From Neodiprion pinetum (Eukaryota; Arthropoda; Insecta; Hymenoptera; Diprionidae), in the NCBI RefSeq assembly GCF_021155775.2, contig NC_060234.1:14249871-14313870 (forward strand): a stretch of DNA of 64,000 bases, read 5' to 3'. The first letter of the stretch is position 1; every line of letters starts with the position of its first letter. This document shows positions 10,218 through 22,913 of the stretch, piece by piece. The translations under genes were made by a program, and so were the position numbers. The notes under the pieces were generated by a model, which was given only the letters and a program-made list of their open reading frames with translations, was not told where the DNA came from and searched no databases.

Positions 10218-11965
10218 ACATATGCAATGAAAAAAAATATTAGTCATTTGAACGTACTACTAAAAATTTTTTTTGAAGCTCAAATTTTTGGAGAGTTACT
10301 TTTTGACGAGTACGAGTACAGCCATCAAACCCAACCGAAAAAAGAATCATCAATTATAAAATAATTGAAAATAATTGCATCACCCGCTCAGGCCCCGCGA
10401 CGTTGAGGGTTCCCGGCCGCGTGGCGGCGGTTGCTGTGCTTAGTGGGGGTATAGCGTAAGTTAGTTAGGATCGAGCGCTCTAATAGGTAGGACGTGTTGT
10501 GAAACTTTTCTTTCTGTTCGCGCGTTGCGATTGCATCATCTTTTTCGTTCCGCATAGTTTCAAGGTTTGCGCGTGTCTAGGTTTGGTTTGTGGAAACGCG
10601 GTCTATCCTACGGTGATTGGAGGTGCCCGTTCCCGGGGCGAGCATCGACGCGGCGACAAATCTGTTGCCCGAGCATCTCAGCGTTGGAACCCCGAGACGT
10701 CGGGACCGCTCTTTGCACGGCTGTGGGCCATCTTGGACGCTCCCCGTTACCCCGCTTTCATGTGACCATCGGAAGTTGCTGCGTTTTATTTGTTTAACTC
10801 CGTACTTGGTAAGCTAGTTTGATATTATTGAATGATCATTCAATTTAGTTAAGAAAAAACGCGCCAGCGAATTTATTTCCCTGTATCCTGTCGATTTTAT
10901 TTGTGTTGAATAAATATTTGACTTGCTTCGGCTTTTCCCTCTGTCTCGTGAGGGAAATTATGCCAAAGCAAGCATCCTTTTCTTGTCTCGCAAAATTGAG
11001 GTCTTATTCATTCACCCTTTCACTCACTCATCCCATTCCGATTACCGTTAGAAGAGACCTCTTGATAAGTGATTAAACACTCCAAGAACCATGTTAAGTA
11101 GCGTGTACTTATTTCTCGCTGTAACACGTTGAATTTTGATATGCTATCACCTGTATATTAAGCAAAATGCGTGTACCGGCAGTATATACCCGTTTCCCTA
11201 TTGTTACTTGCATGACACTACATGTTGAATTTCTATATTCTAGTATCTTTTTTATGCTTTATCATTTCAAGCTGGTTACTTTTATGGCATATTCTATTTC
11301 AATATTCTGGATGGTGATAAACAATCTTTTCCTTATGTATCCTGGTATTTTTGTGCTTTTATTTAGCAGCGTGCACATGTGCACGTGCACATAAAATGAA
11401 TCGTCTGATGTTACACGGAGTGACAGATACGTATCAGGTACGTTTATTCAATGGCTCTGATTTGGATGTATTACGTAAGATATAGGAATCTGATTTGTCG
11501 CTGCAACATATAACTAGCATGCGCTGAATGCGAAAAATAAAAACATAAATGATAAATAGCGGACCTACAAGGATATGAATCTTGTCCATATCTGTGATAT
11601 TATTGATACGTATCTCTGTTCTGTGCCTGTTATATAGCTACCATGATGTTTTGTGGCGGACATAATAGAGTAAATGTACGGTACACGTAGATCACATTTG
11701 ATGTAGCTGTAGTGTCGGAAGGAACAAGATTCGAGTATTTGTTACATTACTATGATATGAATGTGCTGCCTGGGAATATAAAGAGAAGAAAATTTTTGTT
11801 CTACTTTTATCAAGTTACTGAATTCATATTCAACTAAAGGCAAGCTCCTTCACACCATATTATAAAACAATGACACAATACATATATGTGATATATAGTA
11901 CTCACGTCTCTCCATCAACCTGACCATAGATGAGATACATCCAATACTCCTCGAAATCTTTATCT
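10218..11965. other. unassigned DNA with a GC-rich block
   Basis: 10380-10800 is notably GC- and CpG-rich and is followed by an AATAAA-type signal near 10911. It could be the end of another retroelement or an unannotated first exon, but nothing in it is recognisable. 10850-11965 is plain AT-rich DNA. Confidence 0.35.
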
Positions 11966-12180
11966 TCGCTAACCCTCGGGAATATGCTCCGTAGCTCAGG
12001 ACCGCGGCGAGGGGAGGGGTAAGTTTTGGAGAGTGAGAGAGACACTCAGCAACAACACGCTATTCAACAAAATTAAAATAAAATAATATATTTTACTATG
12101 GCAGCGATACAACCGATAAAAACAGTAATTCAGAAGTAATTAAAGAAGAAACTTACAGCGTTACAGTCAGCCAAGCGCAA
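11966..12180 (+). mobile_element. family A-like LTR fragment
   Basis: Contains CCTCGGGAATATGCTCCGTA and GCGAGGGGAGGGGTAAG followed by GAGAGAGACACTC. It is closest to the divergent copy at 20757-21450 and more distant from the 50-kb copy. Only about 200 bases are recognisable. Confidence 0.6.
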
Positions 12181-12200
12181 AAAAAACTTAATCCCAATAA

Positions 12201-12317
12201 ACATAACATAACCCATGACCGTTGAATCTAACCTTAGATTACCGCGGGGATAATGACTTGTCGGATTGACACGTCAATTCCAAGGTTAGATTCAACGGTC
12301 ATGGATTATGTAACGTT
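12201..12317. repeat. short hairpin / foldback sequence
   Basis: 12214-12235 (CATGACCGTTGAATCTAACC plus TT) is the exact reverse complement of 12282-12303. The complementarity extends more weakly to 12201 and 12317, leaving a loop of about 46 bases. Possibly a very small MITE. No target duplication was identified. Confidence 0.7.
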
Positions 12318-12814
12318 AATTAAAATTGAGTTTGTTTTACGCTCGGCCGACTATGACATTGTAGGTTTCTCTGTATTGCCAACATAACTGTCTAGTATAA
12401 AAAATGAGCCGTCTCAGATTCATTGTCCCCAAGTGTACCTCCGCACACCACTAGGTGGCGTAGCGCGCATCTTCTAACCAGGTTCAATAGTAGAAACCTG
12501 CGTAGACGACGCCTGCTGTATTATGAAAATTCGTGAATATTTCTTAAAAATGCTCATGAGCATCGCAATGTATGCAATTGATTGCATAAAATCGTGATCC
12601 GATTACTTGGGAAATTATTTACGTACATAAATCTACATTAACTCTGCATTCGACGAATGTTAAGTTGACGAGGAACCAAACTTTGATTTCATTAGTGAAA
12701 TATCAACTTTTTTGTAGGACAAAAGCTCCCCACACAACTGACAAAACTTTCGTCTCTCGCTCTTAGACGGAGCGGTGGTTACTGGGGAAAAACTTATTTC
12801 ACACTTTATTACTT

Positions 12815-13300
12815 ATGATCAGGCATAGAATCCACAAGTCAATACAGAGATTGAAGAGTGTACGGATCACCCATACAACTCACGAAACTGGCAATAATAT
12901 TGCTCCGCCCGCCTCACGTGTGAAAGATAGCTTTGCTTTTGTGATTGCTATTAAGAATTTCATTCTTCTTCCTGATTATATGCTGGTTTCGATAGATGTA
13001 GTGTCCCTGTTAACCAACGTACCACAAGATCTAGCAATCAACGCTGTCAAGTAACGTTGGTATCAATTGGTAGATGAGGTTCCTGTCCCACTGAATGAAT
13101 TAATTGAAGCTTGACACATTTATTTTAAGGCTGCCATTTTCAAATTATATGACATCAGTTATGCTCATACTTTTGGTCTAGCTATGAGCTCACTGCTCTT
13201 TCGAATCTTGTCTGAATTGGTGATGGATAATTTAGATCAACACTGTTTAAAGAAACTTGATTTTGGGCTTCCATTCTATTTCAGATATGGGACTTTCTTT
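12815..13300 (+). pseudogene. Penelope-like element reverse transcriptase fragment
   Basis: One frame with in-phase stops at 13052-13054 and about 13112. It contains RVKDSFAFVIAI, YMLVSIDVVSLLTNVPQDLA (motif A region, Asp in SIDVVSL) and, after the stops, AHTFGLAMSSLLFRILSELV and PFYFRYG. The pattern matches Penelope reverse transcriptases, where motif B usually reads GTPMGSPLS and motif C follows RYVDD. Here motif B is altered and the sequence departs just before the YVDD motif. Truncated and inactive. Confidence 0.7.
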
Positions 13301-13369
13301 TACAAACTTAACAGATTTGGACAAAAATTGACTGACAAATTCTTCATTCAGCTGTTTTTTTTTTTTACG

Positions 13370-13970
13370 GATTATATATCGAAAAAAAGAGATACATACT
13401 CGAGGATTTTTATTTTTTTCACATATTTTGGAAAATAGAGGGGTTCGAAAATTTGAGAATCTGGCGATTTTCGGCTTAAAAACCGATTTTCAAAAATTCG
13501 TAACTTCGATTGTAATTAAGCTAGGAACTTCTGTTCTTCTTTCATTTTGAAGCGAAGAGAATGAATTTTATTACAAAAATTTTCTCCTTAGAAATTATTA
13601 ACAAATTCATATTGTTATAAGCAATTCAAATATTTAAATCGATATCTGACAATTGCCCCAACTCGTAGCGAGTTCTTTATATAACCATCGTATTCTACGT
13701 TAAATTTCCTATCAAAAACGTATTTTCAGTTGATGGGCATATCATCGTTACTATTGGAAAAAAATTAATTTATATATTGCGGTGCGTCACATCGGCGCGT
13801 GGGTTCCATTGCACGCCTCATATTCATGCCTCGTATCGTTTTTCTCTGTAATATAAGTAATTATTCTATATTTTCAATAAAATAATATCATTTGTTAGCA
13901 AATAAGACTTGATAAAAAATCAAACAAAAAAATAAATAAATAAAAAATATTATTGTAGCAAATCTAAAAT
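13370..13970 (+). repeat. dispersed repeat, inverted relative to 47090-47700
   Basis: The 600-base segment is the reverse-complement homologue of 47090-47700. Both contain GATGGGCATATCATCG-like and CATTGCACGCCTCAT-like stretches, and an A/T-rich end with TATTGTAGCAAAT. No coding capacity seen. A dispersed non-autonomous element, class unknown. Confidence 0.65.
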
Positions 13971-14999
13971 CAATTAATAAGTAGGTTTGGTGGTCGGTTC
14001 AGCTGCGGGCTGATAAAAATCGTCAACGGGAGGCCTCTTTGTGTAGTCGACGCACAGCACTGTACGCCGTTGGCGCTGCATCCGAGCGATAGTAGCGTTA
14101 TTTCATGGTTCGGCTCCTGGCCGATAAGTCTACGTAGTTGGAGGTCCTGGTTGTGCATCATGCACGACCCTGTTCGCAAAATAGGTAGAAATCCATCTGG
14201 AGTTGCCCCAGCGATATTCGGTAGTCCGTAGTTGGTGTTGGGCGGCTGTTGAGCTGGTACGTGACCCTTCTCAGGCAGTGTCCAGGTATCTCGAAGAGGA
14301 AGTTTCGTAGTCGGTTCTCGTAGAGTGTTACAAAATCAGAAAATATAATAGAATGAGCTTAAATTTTACTTAAATGCAACTAGTCGTACTTTTTGGAGTA
14401 TTGGCCTCAGACGTGTTTCGTTGTTTAGAAATATAGACAGCATCGTATTACTTTACACGCACACAAACACACACACATACACATTGGGGAGGCTGTACCC
14501 CCCTGCGGGCTTCGCGCGCCAACCCCCATTTTCAAGTTTTGATGAGAGGGGGGAGGGAAGGCGGTAAGAGTTCAGATTTTTGTAAGTAAAGGGACGTATA
14601 TATGTAAAGAGAATATATTCTCTTTATATTTAGCGCGCTTGATGGTCTCCACGCACGTTTATATGACACCCGCTAGATGCCTCATCGAGTACGAAATGGA
14701 TCGACAGGTAAACAGAGTGGAGATAGAGAGAGGGAGAGATAGAAAGGGACAGATAGAGAGAAGAGACAAAAGACAGAGTACGTGCCAGGACAAAGAGCAT
14801 AAACAATATGCAGAGCAGTGAAAGAGAGACGAATAAGTGGCCTTAATTGTCTTTTCTCTTATTTACAGGTAACTGGCCACGTGTGTAAATATTGTAAATA
14901 GTAACATCGGTTATAACATAAAAAAAACTCTCATTTACAGAGAAACAAATTTGGTTTACTTATCCGACAACCCCAACCCTCCTGTACAACAAACATTAC
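13971..14999. other. unassigned DNA with simple repeats
   Basis: No gene recognised. Contains a short CA-rich tract near 14461-14490, a GC-rich stretch near 14495-14520 and a GAGA-rich tract near 14720-14770. Confidence 0.4.
14605..14626. repeat. 22-bp perfect palindrome
   Basis: The half-site TAAAGAGAATA is followed directly by its reverse complement TATTCTCTTTA. No further element structure was recognised around it. Confidence 0.8.
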
Positions 15000-15365
15000 A
15001 TATATATGAAGGGTCAAGTGTTGAATCCCTGATTTCTGAATGGATGTATATACAGAAAGTGAAGGATCAAGTCTTGATAGGTATTACGATAAGCGTGTCA
15101 GGTAAACGGTTGAATCTGTATAGGTATAATGGTATATAAATAGGGTGGAGGGTTAAATTTTCATAGCTGTAAAAGCATATACCTGGGATGAAGGGTTGAA
15201 TCTGCATAGATATAATGGTATATATGTAGGGTAAAGGGTTAAATCTGCATAGTCATAAGGGCATAAACGTAGGATGGAAGGTTGAGTCGTAATAGGTATA
15301 AATGTGGCAATAGTGAAGGGAAGAAAGGGTGGTGGAAGGAAGAGCTGAATTCCTGACACGGTGGC
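15000..15365 (-). repeat. minisatellite-bearing repeat, inverted relative of 49555-52500
   Basis: Imperfect tandem units of roughly 55-60 bases contain GGGTTGAATCTGCATAG and ATAATGGTATAT. The right edge (15300-15365) is the reverse complement of 49555-49625, sharing GCCACCGTGTCAG and CTTCCTTCCACCACC. The two loci are therefore members of one repeat family with internal tandem units. Confidence 0.7.
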
Positions 15366-16695
15366 GAGATATCTTTATTATATAGAAGTATGATTTATAT
15401 TATTGTGTGTATGAGAGAGTGTCCAATAAATAAGTATCCGAGTGCTCCTGATGATTTTAATTCCCAATTTTTCTCAAAATTTCTCGAGACTCGTTTTGTC
15501 TCAAACGTCAACATTGATTTGAGAAATAGAAATTTCTCATCTTGTCTCGTTTCAACGACATTGTTAGTAATGACATTGGTGCAAAAATACGGAAAACTTA
15601 ATTTTTTAACAATCATGAGCTGCAAACCTGAACTACTATAGTTCCAAGGCGTCATAGCGGCGTGAAGCTCGCCCGTGCCGTAAGTGCCGAAAATCGCAAA
15701 ATGATGTCATGAAGTAATTTAATGTTTTCCGTGTCTCAGGTGAACATTGACTTTTGAATGTGGTTTTAAGTATTTTTGAATCCGATTATGAGCATAGAAA
15801 GTTATTTTTTCCGTGCATTCATATAGTTCTGCGCCCTCGATATTGACGAATTTTATATTATTTTTTCGGATGGCATCATATATCGAACTACTATCTTTCT
15901 TCTACTGCTTTAATATTTTCTTGTTTAAGAATCCCGACTTCAAGAATGACCGACTAATTTTTTAAGTATACATAATAGTTAAACTGTACAATAAATCGCA
16001 TTGACTCGGTAATTCATGAAATTGCGTATTCAGACTAAAAAATAGTATTATTGAGTATTTTTCAGAAAAAAAATCCATTCCAAAAACAAAAAATCAGTTC
16101 CATGACGTTAGTTGAGAAAATGATGAACAATTTGTCATGCTCGACGGCTCAAAACTGTATGCGCGGAGAAAATAACTTTTCACGGTGATATTCGAATTAC
16201 TTGACCTTAAAAATGCTTGGAACCTACGCTTACAAAGGAAATATTTACCTGAGATACCAAAACCAGTGTATCACCTTATGACGCCATTTTATCATTTCTC
16301 TCACTTACGACACGGTGCGATTGAAGCTGATATGATACCTTGGCACTTAAGTGGTTAATGAATATGAAATGAAATGAAAATTGGACAGAATATTATCTAG
16401 AATTTAAAGCTTATTCAAACCAGAACGGACGGTTTGGATATTTTGGTGAAGATCTTTCACCCGGAAGTAAGACACTTGTAAGTGAAATAAATTGGTGAAT
16501 CGATATTTGATAGGAGTGCTGCGTATATGTACGTAAGGCAATTTCAAAAAAGGCGTTACGTCTCATATTTCATCATCTGACGAATATTTAGTAAACCACT
16601 AACAACAGAGCGAGCGTAGCAAGTGAGAAATAACGCTTATCCAATCGAGTAAGCGAGAGTACCTACAAGTTAACGAACACAATAACCAGCTAGTA
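15366..16695. other. unassigned AT-rich DNA
   Basis: No recognisable gene, terminal repeat or tandem array. Confidence 0.45.
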
Positions 16696-16697
16696 TA

Positions 16698-17309
16698 CAG
16701 GGTGTCCCTAAATTGCCTCCCACGGACTAGCCAGCATGATACCTCGTTAAAATCCAACCGAGAATTTCTTTTCCGGAAGCTCGTCCGATGCATAGCTTTT
16801 GAATTATAAGCGATAGCGCTGGGCCAATCAGAGTGCACCATATCATCTAGATTTGCCGCCACGGAAATTGCTGTTTTGTTCGTCTGGGTGAATTATTATT
16901 CGTTTAAGAATTAAATATCGGCACCTCCCCTCTCTCGCTGCTGTACCCCTTATGCTTGAGGATGCGCTTCTGTTTACACACACAAGTGTGCGCCCATGGA
17001 TGTGCGGCCGGCAGCGTGTACCGCGGCAACAATACCGAGGTCAGCGCCCGAGAAGGGGTACAGCAGCGAGAGAGGGGAGGTGCCGATATTTAATTCGTAA
17101 ACGAATAATAATAATTCACCCAGTCGAACAAAACAGCAATTTCCGTGGCGGCAAATCTAGACGAAATGGTGCACTCTGATTGGCCTAGCGCTATCGCTTA
17201 TATTTCAAAAACTATGCGTCGGACGAGCTTCCGGAAAAGAAATTCTCGGTTCGATTTTAACGAGGTATCATGCTGGCTAGTCCGTGGGAGGCAATTTAGG
17301 GACACCCTG
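16698..17309. mobile_element. mariner-type MITE with long inverted arms
   Basis: 612 bases beginning CAGGGTGTCCCTAAATTG and ending with the complement, flanked by TA on both sides (16696-16697 and 17310-17311), as in Tc1/mariner elements. The arms are about 260 bases. The centre (about 16950-17055) holds a GC-rich stretch with GTGCGGCCGGCAGCGTG that is part of one arm in the copy at 39218-41195, so the left arm here has a deletion. No transposase. Confidence 0.85.
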
Positions 17310-17311
17310 TA

Positions 17312-20300
17312 TAATCCAGTCGGAACGTACAGAAATTTCACTTAGTTCTATTCTGAAATGTGTCTCTGCGGTAAATTTTGTGACAGCTCAATTGGATATC
17401 GAGAAACGTATCCTGAAAAATGTGACCAAGTTTGTTGACGATTTGCGAGGAAAAAATTATTAAAAATTGAAAACGCTCCATGTCGACTATCTTTTATTTA
17501 TTGAGTTTAGCGAAAAAAAATTCAGACAAAAGTTGTATACCTCGTCGTTTTATATAAAATTAGTCCCATATAAAAATCACGTAGTAATGTTTGTTTAGCG
17601 GTAAATGGCACCGGATGAAAAACTCGATTCGTTTGTTTCATTGCATACAGGTCGGCGAATCATCGACGCAAACTATTCAAGTCCATCACAAAATGTAGAA
17701 CCATCTTTCCTCAAGTGAATTAATTTCATTGCAACGACTGGTTGAACACATCCGCGCGGACGAGATCGCCGCGCTGGCCTGGTCCGTCTCACCGGGCGGC
17801 GTAGTGGGGAGACGCCCAGCCAATCGCGCTCGACTTAGCGCGGCTAAGTTACAATTCGAATATCTTCGTTAATAATGGTCCTACAAACTTTCTTTTTTCA
17901 ACTCGGGCTAGTTTTTTCTCATCAATCCGATCATGCTATCCAAGATAACCTGTGGTCATTACTTGAGTGTCAAAGTGGCTATGAGTGATTTAATATTATT
18001 GCAAGGAAGGGGTGATCAATAAATTTCAGTCCGTTAACAATATATTATTTATTATGATATATTATACATTAAAATATATGTATTAAAATCTATTTAATAA
18101 AAATCTTATAAAATAAGTTCAAATACTGCAATTTACGTTTGTGGATTATTGTTGACCCTCGGTGGCAAATTTTTTTATTTTTTGCGTATTACTAGGGGTC
18201 TCCAAGGGACAGTCTGTACCCTGGTCGGCAAGTTGTAGTAACTCGTCATTTATTTCATCGTCGCTCAAAACGATGTCTGGCTCTACTACGTTTGAACACG
18301 TCGGTCAATTACATTTTACAGTAAATATAATAAAACTGTATCAAATTACGAACGACTGTCGGACGCAGTCTTGCACGGAACTGACGCACCCAGTACTGGA
18401 TGCACCGAGAGGCCTTAGAGACACCCCTCTTTTCGCCCGTTGCCCTCCGAGAATAAACATCTGCCTAAGATTACAATAGGCCCCAAACCTGTACGACGCA
18501 CTAGTTAAATTCCTCCTGCCCAAGTGTACCTGCGATTCCAGGTACACGTATTATTATCGCATCGTCTTCTCAGAAAGTCCATACACAAAGTATAAGTGGG
18601 TAATGAGCAATTGCCGATGAAAAGCATTTACATAAAAAAAGTTTTGGTTATACACACCAACTTTCAGGTGAAAAGTGTAGAAAAACGATAATTAGTTCGA
18701 CAAGTAATGACCGCAGGTAATTTTGGATAGCATGATCGGATTGGTGAGAAATAACTAGCCCGGATTGAAAAAATAAAGTATTTAGGACCATTATTAACGG
18801 AGATATTCGAATTCTGAACTCAGCCGCGCCGAGTCAACGAAGATAGAGTCTTATAGAAGCGTACGGCCTGCAGGCTACTTGAAGCAAGAAAAGTTGAGGT
18901 GCACGGACGAGCTATCACCCCAACAGCTAGGTGTCGCTAGTGGCGCCTTTGCTTGTGTGGCTCACGTACAGCGCTCTATACTAATGCGTACAGTGTCGGT
19001 GTGTTGGCTTCGACCGGCGAGTTGGGGTGATCGTGCTAACTCTCTCGCTCTTGTTTGGAGCCATGGTGCGTTCTCTCTCGCGCCCGATCAATAATGAACC
19101 CAGAGTGGGGGGCCGGTATGATGTCTGTTATACTTTTGACGATTTAAGCATTTATTATTTTCATTTTATGTAATAACAAGTACATTCTCGAGAGCTGTGA
19201 GACTCTTATATCCGAGACAGCCGATTCATGCACATGTCTTTTATATAAGGAGATGATCTATAGGATATGTATATCTATTTTTTACCGATTCGGGCAACGT
19301 TTGACCCTGACTCCTTCCGATTTCATCGATGATTTTTTATACATTTGTACCATCCTCCAAGAGCTCTCTGATTTTTTTTCAGATTTCTTAAGACACGCAA
19401 ATTATTTTGAGAATTTTTATAAAGTCTAAACTATCAGCCAAATTTAAAAATCTGAAAAAATTCTAAAAAATGTTCTGTTAGGTATCAAAATATTTAAGCC
19501 TTGACCCAGAGTGATATTTCATTCACTTCTATTTTTTATTCGGGCTTTCAAGAAGAAAGAAAATGAAATAAAAAAATTTTAACATAAAAATAAAATGGAA
19601 GCAAAAATCAATCGACTGTGGCCTATCACAATTTATTAATTGCGTGTATATACTATCATTTGATGTATAAAAAAAATAGAAAAAAAAAACAGGCGCAGTA
19701 GGAGAAGCGGAGAAATAAGGGGATGGTCGATGTAGCAGCGCGGCTCCCCATAATGGCTCCACCATCATACGGATTTACGAGTCGCGAAAAGTTTTACTTC
19801 AAGCGGCCCATAAGCCTTACGCTTCTATAGGCCTCCATCTTCGTTGGACGAGTCAAGCGCGATTAGCCGGGCGTCTCCCCACTACGCGGCCCGGTGAGAA
19901 GGACCCAGGCAACGCGGCGATCTCGTCCGCGCGGATGTGTTCAACCAGTCGTTGCAATGAAATTAATTCATTTGAGGAAAGATGGTTCTACATTTTATGA
20001 TGGATTTGAATAGTGTGCGTTGATAATTCGCCGACCTGTATGCAACAAAACAAAAGAATCGACCGTTGTTTTTCGTCCGTTGCCATTTACCGATAAACCA
20101 ATATTGTTTATATTGTGATTTACTACGTGATTTTTATATGGGACCAATTTTGATTAAAACAACGAGATATACAACTTTTGTCCAAACATTTTGCTCTAAA
20201 CTCGATAAATAAAAGACATAGTCACAATGAAGCGTTTTCAATTTGTAATGATTTTTTCCTCGCAAATCGTCTACAAAATTTCGTCACATTATCCAGGATA

Positions 20301-20400
20301 CGTATCTCAGCGGCATCCAAGTGAGCTGTCAAAAAATTTACCGCAGAACACATTTCAGAATAGACTGCATGTTCATTTCGACTGGACTAATATGAGCGCG
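17312..20400. mobile_element. large foldback element with ~600-base inverted arms
   Basis: The left arm at 17312-17965 is matched in reverse complement by 18690-18840 plus 19850-20400. The right arm is split by an inserted ~1 kb element (18835-19846). Shared landmarks are GTTCAACCAGTCGTTGCAATG, AGATGGTTCTACATTTT and TATATGGGAC in complementary orientation. Outer tips are near CCAGTC. Between the arms (17966-18690) the minus strand has a short frame around 18150-18290 with VVEPDIVLSDDEINDELL, possibly a transposase C-terminal exon, unidentified. Flanking duplication not resolved because a MITE abuts the left end. Confidence 0.72.
18835..19846. mobile_element. nested TIR element inside the foldback right arm
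   Basis: Begins CAACGAAGATAGAG and ends with the complement CTCCATCTTCGTTG. The inverted similarity runs about 50 bases (TATAGAAGCGTA is shared). It interrupts the right arm of the surrounding foldback element. No coding region recognised inside. Confidence 0.6.
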
Positions 20401-20756
20401 TGCGGAACAGAACAGCACTGTAGTCGAGTCCAGCGGAACATACACGTAAGACTAGGAAAAAAATTGTAGAATCTTGAGGTATGAATCCGGAAACTATACC
20501 AAATGGCGATAATGATTCTGTCACTACTTCCTCGATCATTATAAGCAGAGTTGAACCATTTAATACGTAACCTAATAAATTTAGCAAAATATATGTTAGA
20601 CGAAAGTTGTTGCGGAAGAAAAAAAAAAGGTAAAACAGTATCCTATGTCCATCTTTGGATCTTCAAAAATCAAGGAGATGAAGGCAAATGAAAAATTATG
20701 TTGCAACAGAATTTCTTTTTAGTTGAAGCACCACTGGAAAGTAAGGACGCAAGATA

Positions 20757-21450
20757 TGTCTTGGGACGTGGCTTTTTCCCGTACCACGGTGACTCAGAAA
20801 AAATGACCGAGAACTTACGGTGTACAGAATAATTCGGCGTCCCACGATGTAAGCTGGATCTAAAAACAATATCGCGAAATGCTGTTGGGCGCCTGGTGTG
20901 ATTAACGCGCCTCGAAATTGTTAATGCGCTATACCTCGGGAATGTGCTCGGTAGTTCAGTACCGCGAAGATGGGAGGGGTAATCTTGAAGAGAGAGAGAG
21001 AGAGAGACACTCGAAAAACACACGCTATTTAACAAGAGAAGTAAAATAAAATACTGTATTTCATAATAGCGGTTAAACGAAAACAAAAAAAATAATTCGA
21101 AATTCGCTCTTCGCAGTCCAAAAAAAAAAAAAAAAACAACAAGAAACTATACGTAACCTACGCTATTACTTACACTGTAGAGCTCGCAGCGAGCTAACTG
21201 AAATCTGACTCAACATTTACAAAATCTCCCTACGCTACTCTCAATTCGTAAATTCGAAGTTTTTCCTGAATACCAATAATTGCTCGAAACCGTAACTAAA
21301 ACTACTTTCTCGAAGGTGCGCCGCCCAGCTACCAAACAGACGGCGTCCTCAATCTCACTCGAGATCTCACCCGACTCGGAGCTTCGACGCTATAGTGAGC
21401 TGCCTTAAATCTAACCTTGACAACTTAAATTAACATGAATCTTATTTTTT
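20757..21450 (+). mobile_element. divergent family A-like LTR fragment
   Basis: Shares with the 49937 copy an ordered series: GGGACGTGG, AAAATGACCGAGAACTTAC, TGTTGGGCGCCTGG and AGTACCGCG, then an AG-rich tract (GA dinucleotides at 20994-21007). It is more diverged than the other copies, and the 3' end could not be located. Confidence 0.65.
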
Positions 21451-21659
21451 ACTTATTTTAACTGAACAGCATCCACAGAGCTCAACCTTATGTGAAATTC
21501 AACTAAACGGATTCGTACGCGACAACATAATTCAGACGCAACTAAAATTCCGTAATGCGAACTTCTTGTCTCAACCCGTAGCAATACAAGCAGAGTTCTA
21601 CTTATAGATTCCTGTTACCGACACTGACCGACATCCTCCACAGACTCAAACCCTTCTCC

Positions 21660-22030
21660 GCGATGACGTCACAGTCTGCCGTACCGACTCAAGGACAAAA
21701 ACGTGCTACCTTACCGACTATTGTATCGGTCGACGGTCAAAATCGCACTGCTTTACGGACAATTCTTATTGGTCTAGGGTCAAAATCGTGCTGCTTTACC
21801 AAAAATCTTACCGACCGAAGGTCAAAGTCTCCATGTTATGCTCGCCTGTCAACGTTAGAGAGTGCAGTATGGGGCGTAAACTTTTTTACCGACCTGGATG
21901 TCGGTTACCGTCCCGCATTCTTTTCCCACGACGGGACTGCTGATCTGTAACATCAACCACCTCAAATTCTTTTACCACGGTGGTACTGCTGATGTGTAAC
22001 ATCAATCACCTCACATTCTTTTCTCAAGTG
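21660..22030 (+). repeat. short imperfect tandem repeats
   Basis: 21700-21840 repeats a unit with GGTCAAAATCGTGCTGCTTTA. 21925-22025 has two ~63-base units with GTAACATCAACCACCTCA. Units are few and diverged. The open frame across the region reflects the repeats. Confidence 0.55.
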
Positions 22031-22913
22031 ACCAACCACGTGACATTCCAAAATTAATAGGTCTCAAAATTGTTTTTTACCCACTTGGATGTCGAGACGT
22101 TATCGTCAACGTGACATTCTTTGTGGCTTGTAACTGGCATGTGAACTCTACGTTGAATTTTGAACGGGTTCAGTCGAGGCCGGAGTGCAAAGTTGACCCA
22201 TAGCTGCGGTAGTGTACATTCAGAGCTATGAATCTGCGGTGTTGAGTTACTATCGCTCTAGAAATGCGAAACATAAGTCGGTTTGAGTACAGCTCGGTCA
22301 AGGATAGAGAGCAAGGTTGAATCTGACACAAGCTTCGTATTGGAAAAAAATTCTCTCTGAAGTGCTGAAGTAAAGGTGTAAAATCAATTTATGAATATAC
22401 TATGAAAAACAGTTTTGTTGAGTACAATTTCCAGGGTACAGTTGAACATTACTTTACAACGATATTACAGCACACGCACATACAAACATACGTCCAGCTG
22501 CCTTATAAGAAGGACGCTCATCACTGCAAATGATCATTTAGTATCAACTTGTCAAGTAGACGTGAGGAAGAAGATAAAAATGGAATCCACAAAGTGTTTG
22601 AGATTGATCGATATTATGGAATCGGCGTACAACATCTTGGGCAAATCATGATCAACAGCAGAAATTCAAAAATGGATAAAAGTCGGAAGTCAAAATATTC
22701 GGCTTCTCAACAAAATTTTTCGGAAGATTTCATAGATTGGAGAAAAGACGAGAATTATCACAACGATCGGACTTAAAAGCGCTCGCGGAGAAATTTAAAC
22801 GTCTTCAGAAAACGGGTGGAGGTACGCGAAAAGAAAGAACAAGGGATTGAGTTCACTGGGAAGATTTGGAACCAGCTTTTGAGGGGAGAATTCGAACTTA
22901 ATCCATCGTCAAT
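22031..22913. other. region upstream of Polinton polymerase, possibly Polinton-derived
   Basis: The plus-strand frame just before 22914 contains IEFTGKIWNQLLRGEFELN, which may be the extreme N-terminal part of the polymerase gene or a neighbouring Polinton ORF. The rest is not recognisable. Confidence 0.35.
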
